This document shows, piece after piece, positions 34,368-42,581 of a DNA stretch of 54,660 bases. The translations under genes and the position numbers were made by a program. This DNA is from Nocardia vinacea NBRC 16497 (GTDB lineage Bacteria; Actinomycetota; Actinomycetes; Mycobacteriales; Mycobacteriaceae). Position 1 is the stretch's first letter. Every line of letters begins with the position of its first letter. The DNA lies in the NCBI RefSeq assembly GCF_000308835.1, contig NZ_BAGN01000409.1, positions 1 to 54,660 on the forward strand. The letters run 5' to 3'. The notes beneath the pieces are model-generated. The model made no database searches. It saw only the letters and a list, made by a program, of their open reading frames with translations, and was not told where the DNA came from.

Positions 34368-36562
34368 CGGTTATCGAGTTCGACGGGGTGCCGTTCGATC
34401 CGGTCGGCGGTGCTGCCGTCCGGGGCGCGGTGGCGCCTGCGGTCCAGGAAAGCCCGGCGGCGCACGAAACGTATGCGGCGCACGAAACATCCGGGGGTCA
34501 CGGGACGCCAGGGGCGCACCCAATGTCTGCAGGGCACGAGAAGCCTGGGGCGCATCGAATGCCTGCGGGCCACGGGACGCCAGAGGCACACCAAATGTCT
34601 ACGGGGCATGGGATGCCAGAGGCGCACCGAATGCCTTTGGGGAGCGAGATGCCCGGGGCGCATGAAATGTCTACGGGGCATGGGACGCCAGAGGCGCACC
34701 GAACCCCTGCGGTGCAGGAAGTCGCGGAGCCGACGGCCACCGCTCGGGCACGTTCGCAAACCTCGGCACCGCTGTCCGAGATCCGTGCGGGCGTCGTCGC
34801 CGCGCACCGCGCCGCGCTGACTGCCCAGGTCGCACTGCAACGGGCGATATGGCAGCGGACTGTGCACCCGCAGGTCCCCGATGCGGCAACGGAACCGGGG
34901 CACAGCGGCTGGTCCAGCTCCGGCGCACACATCGCTGCCGCACCGGAGTGGGCATTCAAGCCGCCCGTCCGCACCACGCGCACCAGCCTGGATCGAGCGG
35001 CGCTGCTACGCCTCACCGAGGGCGATGTCACCGGTGTGTTCGGATATCGACGCTCCGGCATCGAATCCGTCGCGCGACTAGCGGCGGCGTCCCCTTTGGT
35101 ACTCACCGAGGTCGCCACCATCGAGCTGCGCGGTGGTACCGGGAGCGGTCGCGTGGTCGCACATTTCGACGGTGATACGTGGGCGGCTGCGGTACAGGGG
35201 GCGGAGGTGTTCGCACTGTTCGCCGGAATGCAGCTGTGCCTATCGCGGAGCACACTCGCCAGTGCACTCGGCACGGCCGAAAGTAAAACTGGCACAGTTG
35301 AATTCGTAGTCTCCGATATCGACTTGGTGCCCCGGCCGCATATCACCGGCACCGCGACCATCGCGGGTTCCGCTCCGCTACAGGTCACCGTGACGGTGGC
35401 CGAGGCGGCGGGTGCGGGCGTCGGCCCGGGTGCCGCCGTACCTGGCCTACTGCTGAACGAATTCCACATGACCCACCTCGCCCGCGGTGATCAAGCCATC
35501 GCCATGGGACCCGAATTCGCCGAATACACCGGCGTCCGAGCGACCCGCCTACCGACGGGCGGGCTGCTCCTGGTCGACCGTGTTCTCGAATTCGACGGTG
35601 CGCGTGGCAAATTGGATGGCGCGACGTACCGTACCGAATACGATTCACCCGCCGATTCCTGGTACTACGGCGATACGGCCAACGAATCCATGCCGCATTT
35701 CGTGTACATGGAGACCTCGCTGCAGGCGGCGCTGCTGATGGGCTACTACGCCGGTCCCACCCTCACCCAGCCTGGTGTCACCCTGAGCCTGCGCAACCTC
35801 GGCGGCACTGCGACCGTCCTGCGCCAGGTAGATCTGCGGGACAAGACGATCGAGCAGACCTCACGCCTGCTGTCGACGACGATCCTGCCCGGCTCGTCAC
35901 TGCAGAATTTCGACTACACGCTGAGTGTCGATGGTGAACCGTTCTACACCGGCGAGACCATGTTCGGGTACTTCAGCGACGAAGCACTGGCGAACCAGAC
36001 CGGCCTCGATGCCGGACGGTCTGTCCCGACCTGGCTGGACGAGCATCCACAAGCCACCCGCACCATCGATGTCGCCGCTCGCCGCTCGGATCCGAATGCC
36101 CGACTGTGTGCGCGTCGCACCCTGGCACTGATCGACCGGATCGACGTGGTCGACGGCGGCGGAAAATACGGTGCGGGATATCTGCATTCACTGCGCGAAA
36201 TCGACCCGTCGGACTGGTATTTCGCCCGCCACTTCCACCTGGACCCGGTGATCCCGGGATCGCTCGGAGTGGAATCGGTCATCCACGCCATTCAGGAGTG
36301 GATGCTCGACGCCGGATTAGCCGACGCCCTCGGCGATCCGGTCTTCCGTATTCCCGGCGATATCGCCTTCAGCTGGCGCTACCGCGGCCAATTCCTGCCG
36401 ACCGACGGAACGGTGCGGCTGGAGGCGCACATCAAGGAAATCCGCAGGGGCGCAAACGGTGTGACCGTCATCGCGGACGGTTCGCTCTGGAAGCCGGGGC
36501 TGCGCATCTACGAACTGGTCGACCTGGCAGTCGAACTCGGTGAGCGAAAGGAGCGGCCGTGA
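34364..36562 (+). CDS. PfaC-like dehydratase subunit (tandem FabA-type hot-dog domains)
   Basis: The protein has 732 residues and starts in an ATGA overlap with the synthase. Residues 47-118 are a six-copy 12-residue His-rich repeat, then a helical segment, then tandem hot-dog domains from about residue 204. The first active region reads SWYYGDTANESMPHFVYMET and the second YFARHFHLDPVIPGSLGVES, with H623 as likely catalytic His. Both are typical of FabA-like dehydratases in PfaC. The KS and chain-length-factor half of normal PfaC is absent. It should dehydrate, and possibly isomerise, the beta-hydroxyacyl chain on the synthase ACPs, setting double-bond positions. The C-terminal end overlaps the PfaD-like gene by four bases. 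Confidence 0.87.
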   Translation: MTVIEFDGVPFDPVGGAAVRGAVAPAVQESPAAHETYAAHETSGGHGTPGAHPMSAGHEKPGAHRMPAGHGTPEAHQMSTGHGMPEAHRMPLGSEMPGAHEMSTGHGTPEAHRTPAVQEVAEPTATARARSQTSAPLSEIRAGVVAAHRAALTAQVALQRAIWQRTVHPQVPDAATEPGHSGWSSSGAHIAAAPEWAFKPPVRTTRTSLDRAALLRLTEGDVTGVFGYRRSGIESVARLAAASPLVLTEVATIELRGGTGSGRVVAHFDGDTWAAAVQGAEVFALFAGMQLCLSRSTLASALGTAESKTGTVEFVVSDIDLVPRPHITGTATIAGSAPLQVTVTVAEAAGAGVGPGAAVPGLLLNEFHMTHLARGDQAIAMGPEFAEYTGVRATRLPTGGLLLVDRVLEFDGARGKLDGATYRTEYDSPADSWYYGDTANESMPHFVYMETSLQAALLMGYYAGPTLTQPGVTLSLRNLGGTATVLRQVDLRDKTIEQTSRLLSTTILPGSSLQNFDYTLSVDGEPFYTGETMFGYFSDEALANQTGLDAGRSVPTWLDEHPQATRTIDVAARRSDPNARLCARRTLALIDRIDVVDGGGKYGAGYLHSLREIDPSDWYFARHFHLDPVIPGSLGVESVIHAIQEWMLDAGLADALGDPVFRIPGDIAFSWRYRGQFLPTDGTVRLEAHIKEIRRGANGVTVIADGSLWKPGLRIYELVDLAVELGERKERP
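34502..34717 (+). repeat. Six-copy 36-bp coding minisatellite
   Basis: Six in-frame 36-bp units run from 34502 to 34717, each coding a degenerate 12-residue motif like GTPEAHRMSTGH. Units differ at scattered bases and one (the fourth) loses a His. It lies in the N-terminal linker of the dehydratase subunit and makes a His-, Gly- and Pro-rich tail. Unit number may vary between strains. Confidence 0.92.
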
Positions 36563-38118
36563 CCGCATCGTCAACCACCGTCGTCGCGGAAACCGCCGAC
36601 GACATCACGGCCGTACTGCTCGACGTGCGGCAACCGTGCTGGATCGTGCGGCACGACGGCCGGATGGGCGCGACCTCGGATGCGGCGGTCGCGGCACGAT
36701 CGCAGGTGCTCACCGCGGTCGCGCCACTGCCGCCGGAGTTGCTAGGGGACAGACAGTTCCACGCGACTCACGGCGTGCGCGCGGCATACGCGGTAGGTGC
36801 GATGGCCAATGGCATCGCCGCTCCGGCCTTGGTTGCGGCGATGGCGCGTGCGGGCTACCTGGCGTCATATGGTGCGGCCGGGGTGACGCCCCCGGCGGTG
36901 GATGCGGCGCTGGCCGAGCTCAGTTCGCTGGAAAAGCCGTTTGCCTGCAACCTGATTCACAGTCCGTCCGAACCGGCGCTGGAACGCGCGATCGTCGATT
37001 CCTGCCTGCGCCACCGTGTGCGCTGTGTAGAGGCCTCGGCATTCATGGGCCTGACCACCGAGGTCGTGCGATACCGGGCGGCGGGCCTCGGCATCGACCG
37101 GCACGGCCAGATCGAGGTGCGCAATCGCCTGATAGCCAAGGTGTCCCGAGTCGAGGTCGCCGAACCCTTCCTGCGACCGGCACCTGTCGCTCTGCTGCGC
37201 CGATTGGTCGAATCCGGTGATCTGACACCGGAACAGGCCCGCTTGGCCGAACATGTGCCGATGGCCGACGACATCACCGCGGAAGCCGATTCCGGCGGTC
37301 ACACCGACCGCAGGCCATTGCTCGTGCTGTTCCCGGAACTTGTCGCCGCGCGCGATCGGATTGCCACCACCGTGCCCGCTGCGGCGGCGGTGCGGATCGG
37401 TGCCGCGGGCGGTATCGGCACCCCCGCTGCCGCTGCGGCGGCCTTCGCGCTCGGTGCCGCCTATGTGGTGACCGGATCGATCAACCAGGCCACTCGCGAG
37501 GCGGCCCAGTGTGAAACAACCAAACAGCTACTGGCCCAGGCGGATTTCGCCGACTGCACGATGGCGCCATCCTCCGACATGTTCGAACTCGGTGTGCAGG
37601 TCCAGGTCCTGCGCCGCGGCACCATGTTCGCCGCCCGCGCCCAGCGCTTGTACGACACCTACCGCGCCTACGCCGGATTGGACGATATTCCCGCCGACCT
37701 ACGCCGCGACCTCGAGGCAACCCTCTTCCGGCGGCCACTGGAGACGGTATGGCAGGACTGCGTCGCCTACTTCACCGAACGTGACCCCGGACAGTTGGTC
37801 GGCGCGGATGGAGATCCAAAACGCAAGATGGCCTTGGTATTCCGGTGGTACCTCGGGTTGTCCTCCGGCTGGAGCATCCGCGGCGAAGCCGACCGCACCG
37901 CCGACTACCAGATCTGGTGCGGCCCAGCCATGGGCGGCTTCAACAACTGGGTAGCCGGCACCTACCTGGCCGCCCTCAGTAACCGCCACGCAGCTGACAT
38001 AGCCGACCAAATGATGCTGGGCGCCGCCTACCTCACCCGAATCGCCCAGCTCCGCACCGCAGGCGTACGCCTACCAGCCGAATGCACCCGCTTCGTGCCG
38101 CGCCCCATGCAGCAATGA
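36559..38118 (+). CDS. PfaD-like FMN enoyl reductase
   Basis: The 519-residue protein starts with a GTG in a GTGA overlap with the dehydratase gene. It has the TIM-barrel fold of nitronate monooxygenase-like FMN enzymes: FHATHGVRAAYAVGAMANGI near the N-terminus, LIHSPSEPALERAIVD, and a C-terminal phosphate-binding region IGAAGGIGTPAAAAAAFALGA followed by YVVTGSINQATREA. The C-terminal 120 residues match the PfaD-specific extension. In PUFA synthases this protein reduces enoyl-ACP intermediates in trans. Together with the two upstream genes it forms the chain-building machinery. Without this enzyme a polyene would accumulate, so the degree of reduction in the product depends on it. Confidence 0.92.
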   Translation: MTASSTTVVAETADDITAVLLDVRQPCWIVRHDGRMGATSDAAVAARSQVLTAVAPLPPELLGDRQFHATHGVRAAYAVGAMANGIAAPALVAAMARAGYLASYGAAGVTPPAVDAALAELSSLEKPFACNLIHSPSEPALERAIVDSCLRHRVRCVEASAFMGLTTEVVRYRAAGLGIDRHGQIEVRNRLIAKVSRVEVAEPFLRPAPVALLRRLVESGDLTPEQARLAEHVPMADDITAEADSGGHTDRRPLLVLFPELVAARDRIATTVPAAAAVRIGAAGGIGTPAAAAAAFALGAAYVVTGSINQATREAAQCETTKQLLAQADFADCTMAPSSDMFELGVQVQVLRRGTMFAARAQRLYDTYRAYAGLDDIPADLRRDLEATLFRRPLETVWQDCVAYFTERDPGQLVGADGDPKRKMALVFRWYLGLSSGWSIRGEADRTADYQIWCGPAMGGFNNWVAGTYLAALSNRHAADIADQMMLGAAYLTRIAQLRTAGVRLPAECTRFVPRPMQQ

Positions 38119-38333
38119 CCACATCGGCGACCAGATCCGGACACCCGGACCTGGTCGCCGAACAACTCCGCATCGCCTCCGGCCTATCGCCGTCCATCCC
38201 GTCGGAGTCCGCCGCCCGAGGCGGAGACACTGAATTCGCGGTGGCCGCCCTGCTGCCGCACGTGTATTCAGTGATGTTCGACGAAGTCGCGGAGAAGTGC
38301 GCCGGTGTTGTCGGGCTCCTCGATCATGGGTGA
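38115..38333 (+). pseudogene. Likely truncated ORF at end of lipid operon
   Basis: An ORF of 72 residues starts in a four-base overlap with the PfaD-like stop (ATGA), the way real operon members do. After about 50 residues of plausible sequence it runs antisense into the convergent hydrolase gene (stop at 38268). The N-terminal part (ATRSGHPDLVAEQLRIAS) matches no family I recognise. It may be the 5' remnant of a gene cut when the hydrolase/regulator block arrived, or a short real protein. Confidence 0.45.
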
Positions 38334-39200
38334 GTGACCGCAGTCGAGACTTTCGATCCGAGCGTTCGGGACTCGGCGGTAGTCCTGGAAGGACGCAGCC
38401 TGCCAGCGCCGATCTCGGGAGCCGAAGATCACCATTGTCGGCAGGCCGAGATCAGCGAGCCGGTCCGGTTCGGTCCGTTCCTTCAGGTACGTATCCGATG
38501 CGTCGGAGGTCGCGGTGAGACTGCGGTACGTCATGCCTCGGAAGTCGGCGACGAGCTGGTTCGGAATTTGTACGTCGCGGGTGAAGCCGGGGCTCATCGC
38601 AATTCGAGCGGCGGCTTCCGGCAGCAGCGGCCACAGCGCTTGCCCTATCGACGGGTTGAGCAGCAGATCACCGGCCGGGCCATTGTCGGTGAACGCATCC
38701 AGCCGTGGACCGGTGGAGATCAGCGCGATTGCGTCCACCAGGTCGCGGCGCTGCTCGGCGAGCGAGGTGGCCACGTAGCCGCCGGTGGAATGCCCGACCA
38801 GGATTGCGTGGTGCACGCCGAGTTGATCGAGCACGTCCCCGACTCGACGCGCTTGCTCGGCCATGCTGTAACCGCTGTCCGGTTTGGCTGATCTGCCGTG
38901 ACCGAGCAGGTCGATCCGCACCACATATTGATTTCCCAATGCGGGCAGCACCTGGTCCCACCATGCGGTCGATCCGGCAAGCCCGTGCAGCAGCACCACC
39001 GCGTGTGCGTTGGGCGACCCGCTGGAGGCAACGTGAATGTCTCCGTCCGGAAGGTGCACCATTTGTTCCTGGGAATCGCTCGGCGTGGCGGTCGCGACAC
39101 CTGTCGTGTTGCCCGCGAGCAGCGTGGCCAACACGCCGACGATCATCAGCCCGATGTATCGCCGCCGGCTGGGCGTTGCGGGGGCGGTTGTCTCATCCAC
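38268..39200 (-). CDS. Secreted alpha/beta hydrolase
   Basis: The protein has 310 residues from a GTG at 39200 with AAGGAGG before it; longer readings upstream lack coding character. An N-terminal signal (SRRRYIGLMIVGVLATLLAG) indicates export, possibly Tat-like because of the Arg cluster. The hydrolase core has an oxyanion HGLAG motif, nucleophile elbow VGHSTGGYVA, a late Asp, and catalytic His in CGHSPMIEEP. It is probably an esterase or lipase of the epoxide-hydrolase/dehalogenase-like group. It is divergent from an AraC-like regulator gene at 39315 and has no clear link to the synthase. The substrate is not predictable. Confidence 0.87.
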   Translation of the reverse strand: MDETTAPATPSRRRYIGLMIVGVLATLLAGNTTGVATATPSDSQEQMVHLPDGDIHVASSGSPNAHAVVLLHGLAGSTAWWDQVLPALGNQYVVRIDLLGHGRSAKPDSGYSMAEQARRVGDVLDQLGVHHAILVGHSTGGYVATSLAEQRRDLVDAIALISTGPRLDAFTDNGPAGDLLLNPSIGQALWPLLPEAAARIAMSPGFTRDVQIPNQLVADFRGMTYRSLTATSDASDTYLKERTEPDRLADLGLPTMVIFGSRDRRWQAASFQDYRRVPNARIESLDCGHSPMIEEPDNTGALLRDFVEHH

Positions 39201-39314
39201 GGGGTCCTCCTTCGATCGATCCGTGCTGCCGCCAACCCTGCTGGGCGACAACGAGATCTGTCTTGAAGAAATGTCAGCCTCCGCGGTGGCGGGAACCGTT
39301 CCTACAATCGGCGC
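39201..39314. promoter_or_regulatory. Divergent promoter region, hydrolase / AraC-like regulator
   Basis: These 114 bp separate the divergent hydrolase and AraC-like genes, so both promoters and an operator are expected. The hydrolase ribosome-binding site (AAGGAGG on the minus strand) is near 39205-39212. I see no convincing inverted repeat. Confidence 0.4.
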
Positions 39315-40127
39315 ATGGCCTGGGAGATCGCGCGACCATCGCGGACACCCGCACTGCGCGGCGTCGATATGGCCGGATTCCGGATTCACGGTGACGGCCC
39401 GGCGCAGCTGCGTGCGATTCCCCATCCGGCCGTCACGGTGATCGTCGAGTTCGGTGACCGTTGCTTCGACGTCCGCGACTCGACCGGCCGAAGCCACTCG
39501 GGCAGCCTGGCTCTCGGCCTCGGCGGCAGTGCGGTCCCGGTGCGCTTCGAAGACGTCGAATGTGTACAGGTGCGTTTGTCACCGGTGGTCGCACCCGCCA
39601 TCCTCGGCTGTCCGCTTGCCGAATTGAGCGGAAGAATCGTTGGGCTCGAAGATCTTTGGGGTCGCGACGCAACGCGCCTGCGGGAGCGCCTGCACGAGAC
39701 GCAAAGCTGGCACGAACGATTCGCACTGGTCGACGCGACGCTGTCGGCGCGGTTGCGTGACGACCGCCCGGCCGACCCGGAGGTGGACTGGGCATGGCGC
39801 CAAATCATGGTCAGCCACGGCGGATTTCGCATCGAGCACCTTGCCGATCGGGTCGGGTGGAGCCGCCAACGGTTGTGGTCACGGTTCGGCGCCCAGATCG
39901 GACTGACACCCAAGCGCGCCGCCAAGCTGGTTCGCTTCGACCACGCCGTGCATCGGCTGGTCCTGGGACATTCGCCCGCGCGGGTGGCGGCCGACAGCGG
40001 TTACGCCGACCAGTCCCACCTCTACCGCGATGTCCGCGAATTCACCGGCACACCACTCGCATCCGCGGCCCGCGAACCATGGCTCGCCGTGGATGACCGG
40101 GCCTGGCCGTCGGGCACTGTCGGCTGA
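39315..40127 (+). CDS. AraC-family transcriptional regulator
   Basis: The 270-residue protein has a C-terminal AraC DNA-binding domain. Helix-turn-helix I is HLADRVGWSRQRLWSRFGAQ, followed by GLTPKRAAKLVRFDHAV; helix-turn-helix II is ARVAADSGYADQSHLYRDVR, followed by EFTGTPLA. The N-terminal 140 residues resemble the DUF6597-type sensing domain with an HPAVTVIVEFGD strand. The ATG at 39315 lies 114 bp from the divergent secreted hydrolase gene, which is the most probable target. The gene ends at 40127, just before a stretch of degenerate DNA. Confidence 0.9.
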   Translation: MAWEIARPSRTPALRGVDMAGFRIHGDGPAQLRAIPHPAVTVIVEFGDRCFDVRDSTGRSHSGSLALGLGGSAVPVRFEDVECVQVRLSPVVAPAILGCPLAELSGRIVGLEDLWGRDATRLRERLHETQSWHERFALVDATLSARLRDDRPADPEVDWAWRQIMVSHGGFRIEHLADRVGWSRQRLWSRFGAQIGLTPKRAAKLVRFDHAVHRLVLGHSPARVAADSGYADQSHLYRDVREFTGTPLASAAREPWLAVDDRAWPSGTVG

Positions 40128-40205
40128 GCGTTGCAGTCCCTCCGGGCAGGCCTCGTTGGTGCGGATGCTTGGCCTCGGTGACACCGACAACGCACGCCAT
40201 CGCTG

Positions 40206-40307
40206 TTGGACTGACGCAGAACCACTGCGGGCCAGAAGTATTCGTTCCAGGTACATCGCGAACGCATCGGAGGTTAGTAGCGCCACCAGCAGCTGTCCGG
40301 CTGCCGC
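40206..40307 (-). pseudogene. Fragment of an ABC permease gene with internal deletion
   Basis: The sequence from 40206 aligns with the permease gene at 46431-46476 with four mismatches. It then jumps at about 40251 to a second stretch matching 46792-46850, skipping about 315 bp. On the minus strand it codes pieces equivalent to SYAFAMYT and WNEYFWPAVVLRQSN but in different frames, so it cannot make a permease. It marks the left border of the SGNH/MFS cassette and lies in a 215-bp gene-free gap. Confidence 0.8.
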
Positions 40308-40327
40308 AACATGGCTCTTGAGAAAAA

Positions 40328-40345
40328 CATACGATCGACCGTATG
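40328..40345. promoter_or_regulatory. Palindromic operator over the SGNH gene start
   Basis: CATACGATCGACCGTATG has six-base arms (CATACG/CGTATG) around ATCGAC. It contains TACGAT at 40330-40335, a plausible -10, and its right arm holds the ATG at 40343. A leaderless transcript starting at the ATG and blocked by a TetR-like repressor on the palindrome would fit. No TetR gene is adjacent. Confidence 0.5.
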
Positions 40346-41050
40346 CTCTCCTTCATGGAGCAACAAACCTTCACCGAGGCGGCTGACCCGTTCTGCCTGG
40401 ACCAGGCGGATGCCGCGGCATTGCTGACAGGTGCCCCGTGGGGCAGGTATGCCGTTGTGGGAGATAGCCTTTCGGCCGGAACCGGCGATCCCACCCCGGG
40501 CTACCAGAATCAGGGCTGGTCGGACCGGGTTGCTGGTGTCTTGCGGTCGGTCCGGCCGGATCTGGACTATCTCAACGTCTCCGAGATCGGGGCGACAACG
40601 GCCCAGACGCTGGAGAACCAGGCGGCTCGTATGCTCGAGTTCTCCCCGGACCTGCTCCACTTGCCATGCGGGGCCAACGACATCGCGCGGCGCAGGCCGG
40701 ACTTCGGCGAGATAGAGCGAACGCTTCGGCAGATGTACGACCTGGCGAAGGGGACCGGCGCCTTGCTGACCACTTTCACGCTCGGCAGGGCGTATGTCGT
40801 GCCGGTCTTCCCTGACTGGCCGGAGCGGATTGCCGCGGTCAACGAGATCGTGCGCGGGCTGGCTTCCGAATACGACGCCATCGTGGTGGACATGTGGGAT
40901 CACCCGGTCAACAACCGCGACAACCTGCTCAGTGCGGATCGTATCCACTTCTCGACCTCGGGTCAGGCTGTCATGGCGGCCGAGGTGGTCAAGAAGCTGG
41001 CTAATTCCCTGGGACGCACGAATAAAGAGGTCTCTTACCGTGGCAAGTAG
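40343..41050 (+). CDS. SGNH/GDSL-type esterase
   Basis: The protein has 235 residues from the ATG at 40343; an ATG at 40355 is the alternative, and neither has a ribosome-binding site. SGNH blocks are present: VVGDSLSAG, the NVSEIGATT region, GANDI, and D-RIHFSTSG with the catalytic His. No signal peptide is seen, so it is cytosolic. It is distant from the SGNH gene at 27239. Its stop lies inside the start of an MFS efflux gene, which suggests a two-gene self-protection or detoxification unit: hydrolysis plus export of a toxic ester or acyl compound. This is an inference from gene pairing. Confidence 0.86.
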   Translation: MLSFMEQQTFTEAADPFCLDQADAAALLTGAPWGRYAVVGDSLSAGTGDPTPGYQNQGWSDRVAGVLRSVRPDLDYLNVSEIGATTAQTLENQAARMLEFSPDLLHLPCGANDIARRRPDFGEIERTLRQMYDLAKGTGALLTTFTLGRAYVVPVFPDWPERIAAVNEIVRGLASEYDAIVVDMWDHPVNNRDNLLSADRIHFSTSGQAVMAAEVVKKLANSLGRTNKEVSYRGK

Positions 41051-42494
41051 TCAGCGATCAGTTAGCCGGTCGGCAGTGGCCGCGGAGGCCGACGGCACTC
41101 CGTGGATGACGATGTCGGTGGTCTTGACCGCGCTGTTCATGGCGGTCCTCGACTCGTTCATCGTCGTGGTCGCCGACCCCTCGATCGTGGCGGATCTGCA
41201 TGCCTCCGCCGGCGATGTCCAGTGGGTTCTGGCGGGTTATCAGCTCAGTTACGCGGTCTTCATCATTACCGCTACTCGCCTGGCCGACCTGTACGGCCGC
41301 AAGCGGATTTTCCTGCTCGGGGTGGCGCTGTTCACGCTGTCATCAGTCGCTTGCGCGCTATCACCGAACGCGGGCAGCCTTATCGCCGCGCGTGTCATCC
41401 AGGGCCTAGGAGCCGCCCTGATGGTTCCCCAGGTATTCGCGTACGTCACGGTGCTGGTGCCCGCGGCGCGGCGGCATAGCGTATACGGCGTACTCGGCAT
41501 CGTCATGGGTATGGCCACCATTGGCGGACAGGTCATCGGCGGACTGCTGATCGGCGCCGATCTGTTCGATTCCGGCTGGCGCCTGGTGTTCTGGGTGAAC
41601 GTGCCGATCGGAATTGTCATGTTCCTGCTCGCCGTGCGATCCGTGCCGCAGACCGGCTCAGCCGCCACCCGCAAGCTGGACATGCCCGGCGTCCTGGCGC
41701 TCAGTGTGGCACTCTTCCTCCTGGTGCTCCCGCTGATCCAGGGGCAGCAGGCAGGCTGGCCATGGTGGGTCTGGGCTTGTTTCGTGGGCAGCGCGGTCGC
41801 GTTCGGCTTGTTCGTCGCGATCGAGCGGGGCCTGGAACGGCGGGGCGAGGATCCGCTGGTACCGCTGACGCTGTTCGGACAGCGCTCGTTCTCGCTCGGG
41901 ATCATTCTCGTCCTCGCCCTGTACGCGCTGATCTACTCGTATTACCTGGCCTTGTCGGTAACGTTGCAGCAAGGCCTCGATATGTCGGCGCTCGGCGCGG
42001 GCCTGGTCTACACGCCGGCAGCCACCGCATTCTTCGTGTTCAGCATGGTAGCGAGCCGGATCATCCCGAAATATGGACGACGTGTCCTGGAGGTCGGGGC
42101 GATCATACTGGCGAGCGGTTACCTGGCGACCGGTCTCTTGCTGGTGTCCGGCCCGCGGATCACGCCGCTGCTGGTGATCCCCACCCTCGTTCTGCAAAGC
42201 GTCGGTGGCGGACTCGTTATCACGCCGGCGCTCAACACGGTGCTGAGCCACGTCGAGCCCGAGTCGGTCGGTGTCGCGTCAGGGGCGTTGTCCACGGCCC
42301 AGCAGTGTGGCGGAGCGCTAGGCGTTGCCGTTATCGGAGCGGTCTACTTCAGCTCGTTTCATCCCGCGGAAGTCGGCAGCGTTGCCGCCGCAGGCCACGC
42401 CTTTGCCGTCGCGTCCTTCGGGACGTTCGTAATCGCCATGATAGCGGGCATTGTCGTCTTCCTGCTGCCGAAGCGGCCGGCGGCCCAGGCCTGA
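41040..42494 (+). CDS. MFS drug/proton antiporter (DHA2, 14-TM type)
   Basis: The protein has 484 residues from a GTG at 41040, which overlaps the SGNH gene by 11 bp and has AAAGAGG upstream. It contains MFS motif A (RLADLYGRKRIFLLG), a DHA2-type MAVLDSFIVVVADPSI in TM1, and about 14 hydrophobic helices, as in QacA/EmrB/Pur8-like exporters. It should pump a small amphiphilic drug or metabolite out in exchange for protons. The gene pair may provide resistance to the lipid product or to an outside compound. A fragment of a permease gene follows at 42541. Confidence 0.93.
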   Translation: MASSQRSVSRSAVAAEADGTPWMTMSVVLTALFMAVLDSFIVVVADPSIVADLHASAGDVQWVLAGYQLSYAVFIITATRLADLYGRKRIFLLGVALFTLSSVACALSPNAGSLIAARVIQGLGAALMVPQVFAYVTVLVPAARRHSVYGVLGIVMGMATIGGQVIGGLLIGADLFDSGWRLVFWVNVPIGIVMFLLAVRSVPQTGSAATRKLDMPGVLALSVALFLLVLPLIQGQQAGWPWWVWACFVGSAVAFGLFVAIERGLERRGEDPLVPLTLFGQRSFSLGIILVLALYALIYSYYLALSVTLQQGLDMSALGAGLVYTPAATAFFVFSMVASRIIPKYGRRVLEVGAIILASGYLATGLLLVSGPRITPLLVIPTLVLQSVGGGLVITPALNTVLSHVEPESVGVASGALSTAQQCGGALGVAVIGAVYFSSFHPAEVGSVAAAGHAFAVASFGTFVIAMIAGIVVFLLPKRPAAQA

Positions 42495-42540
42495 GTGCGA
42501 GGCTCGTGCTCGGATGCCATGGAAGTTCTTCGCTAGAATG

Positions 42541-42581
42541 TTGGATTGGCGGAGAACGACTGCGGGCCAGAAGTATTCGTT
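42541..42581 (-). repeat. 41-bp exact copy of an ABC permease segment
   Basis: Positions 42541-42581 are identical to 46431-46471 inside the ABC permease gene, and the same segment with four mismatches lies at 40206. The copy codes the minus-strand peptide EYFWPAVVLRQSN but no longer frame. It marks the right border of the SGNH/MFS cassette and sits in a 297-bp gap. Confidence 0.92.

Noticed and set aside
34502..34717. 36-bp tandem units as a CRISPR array
   Set aside because: Units are contiguous without spacers, in frame with a large gene, and diverge between copies, so it is a coding minisatellite.
42541..42581. Insertion-sequence terminal repeat
   Set aside because: The 41 bp are an internal piece of a permease gene, no transposase is present, and the other copy (40206) is in the same orientation and degenerate.
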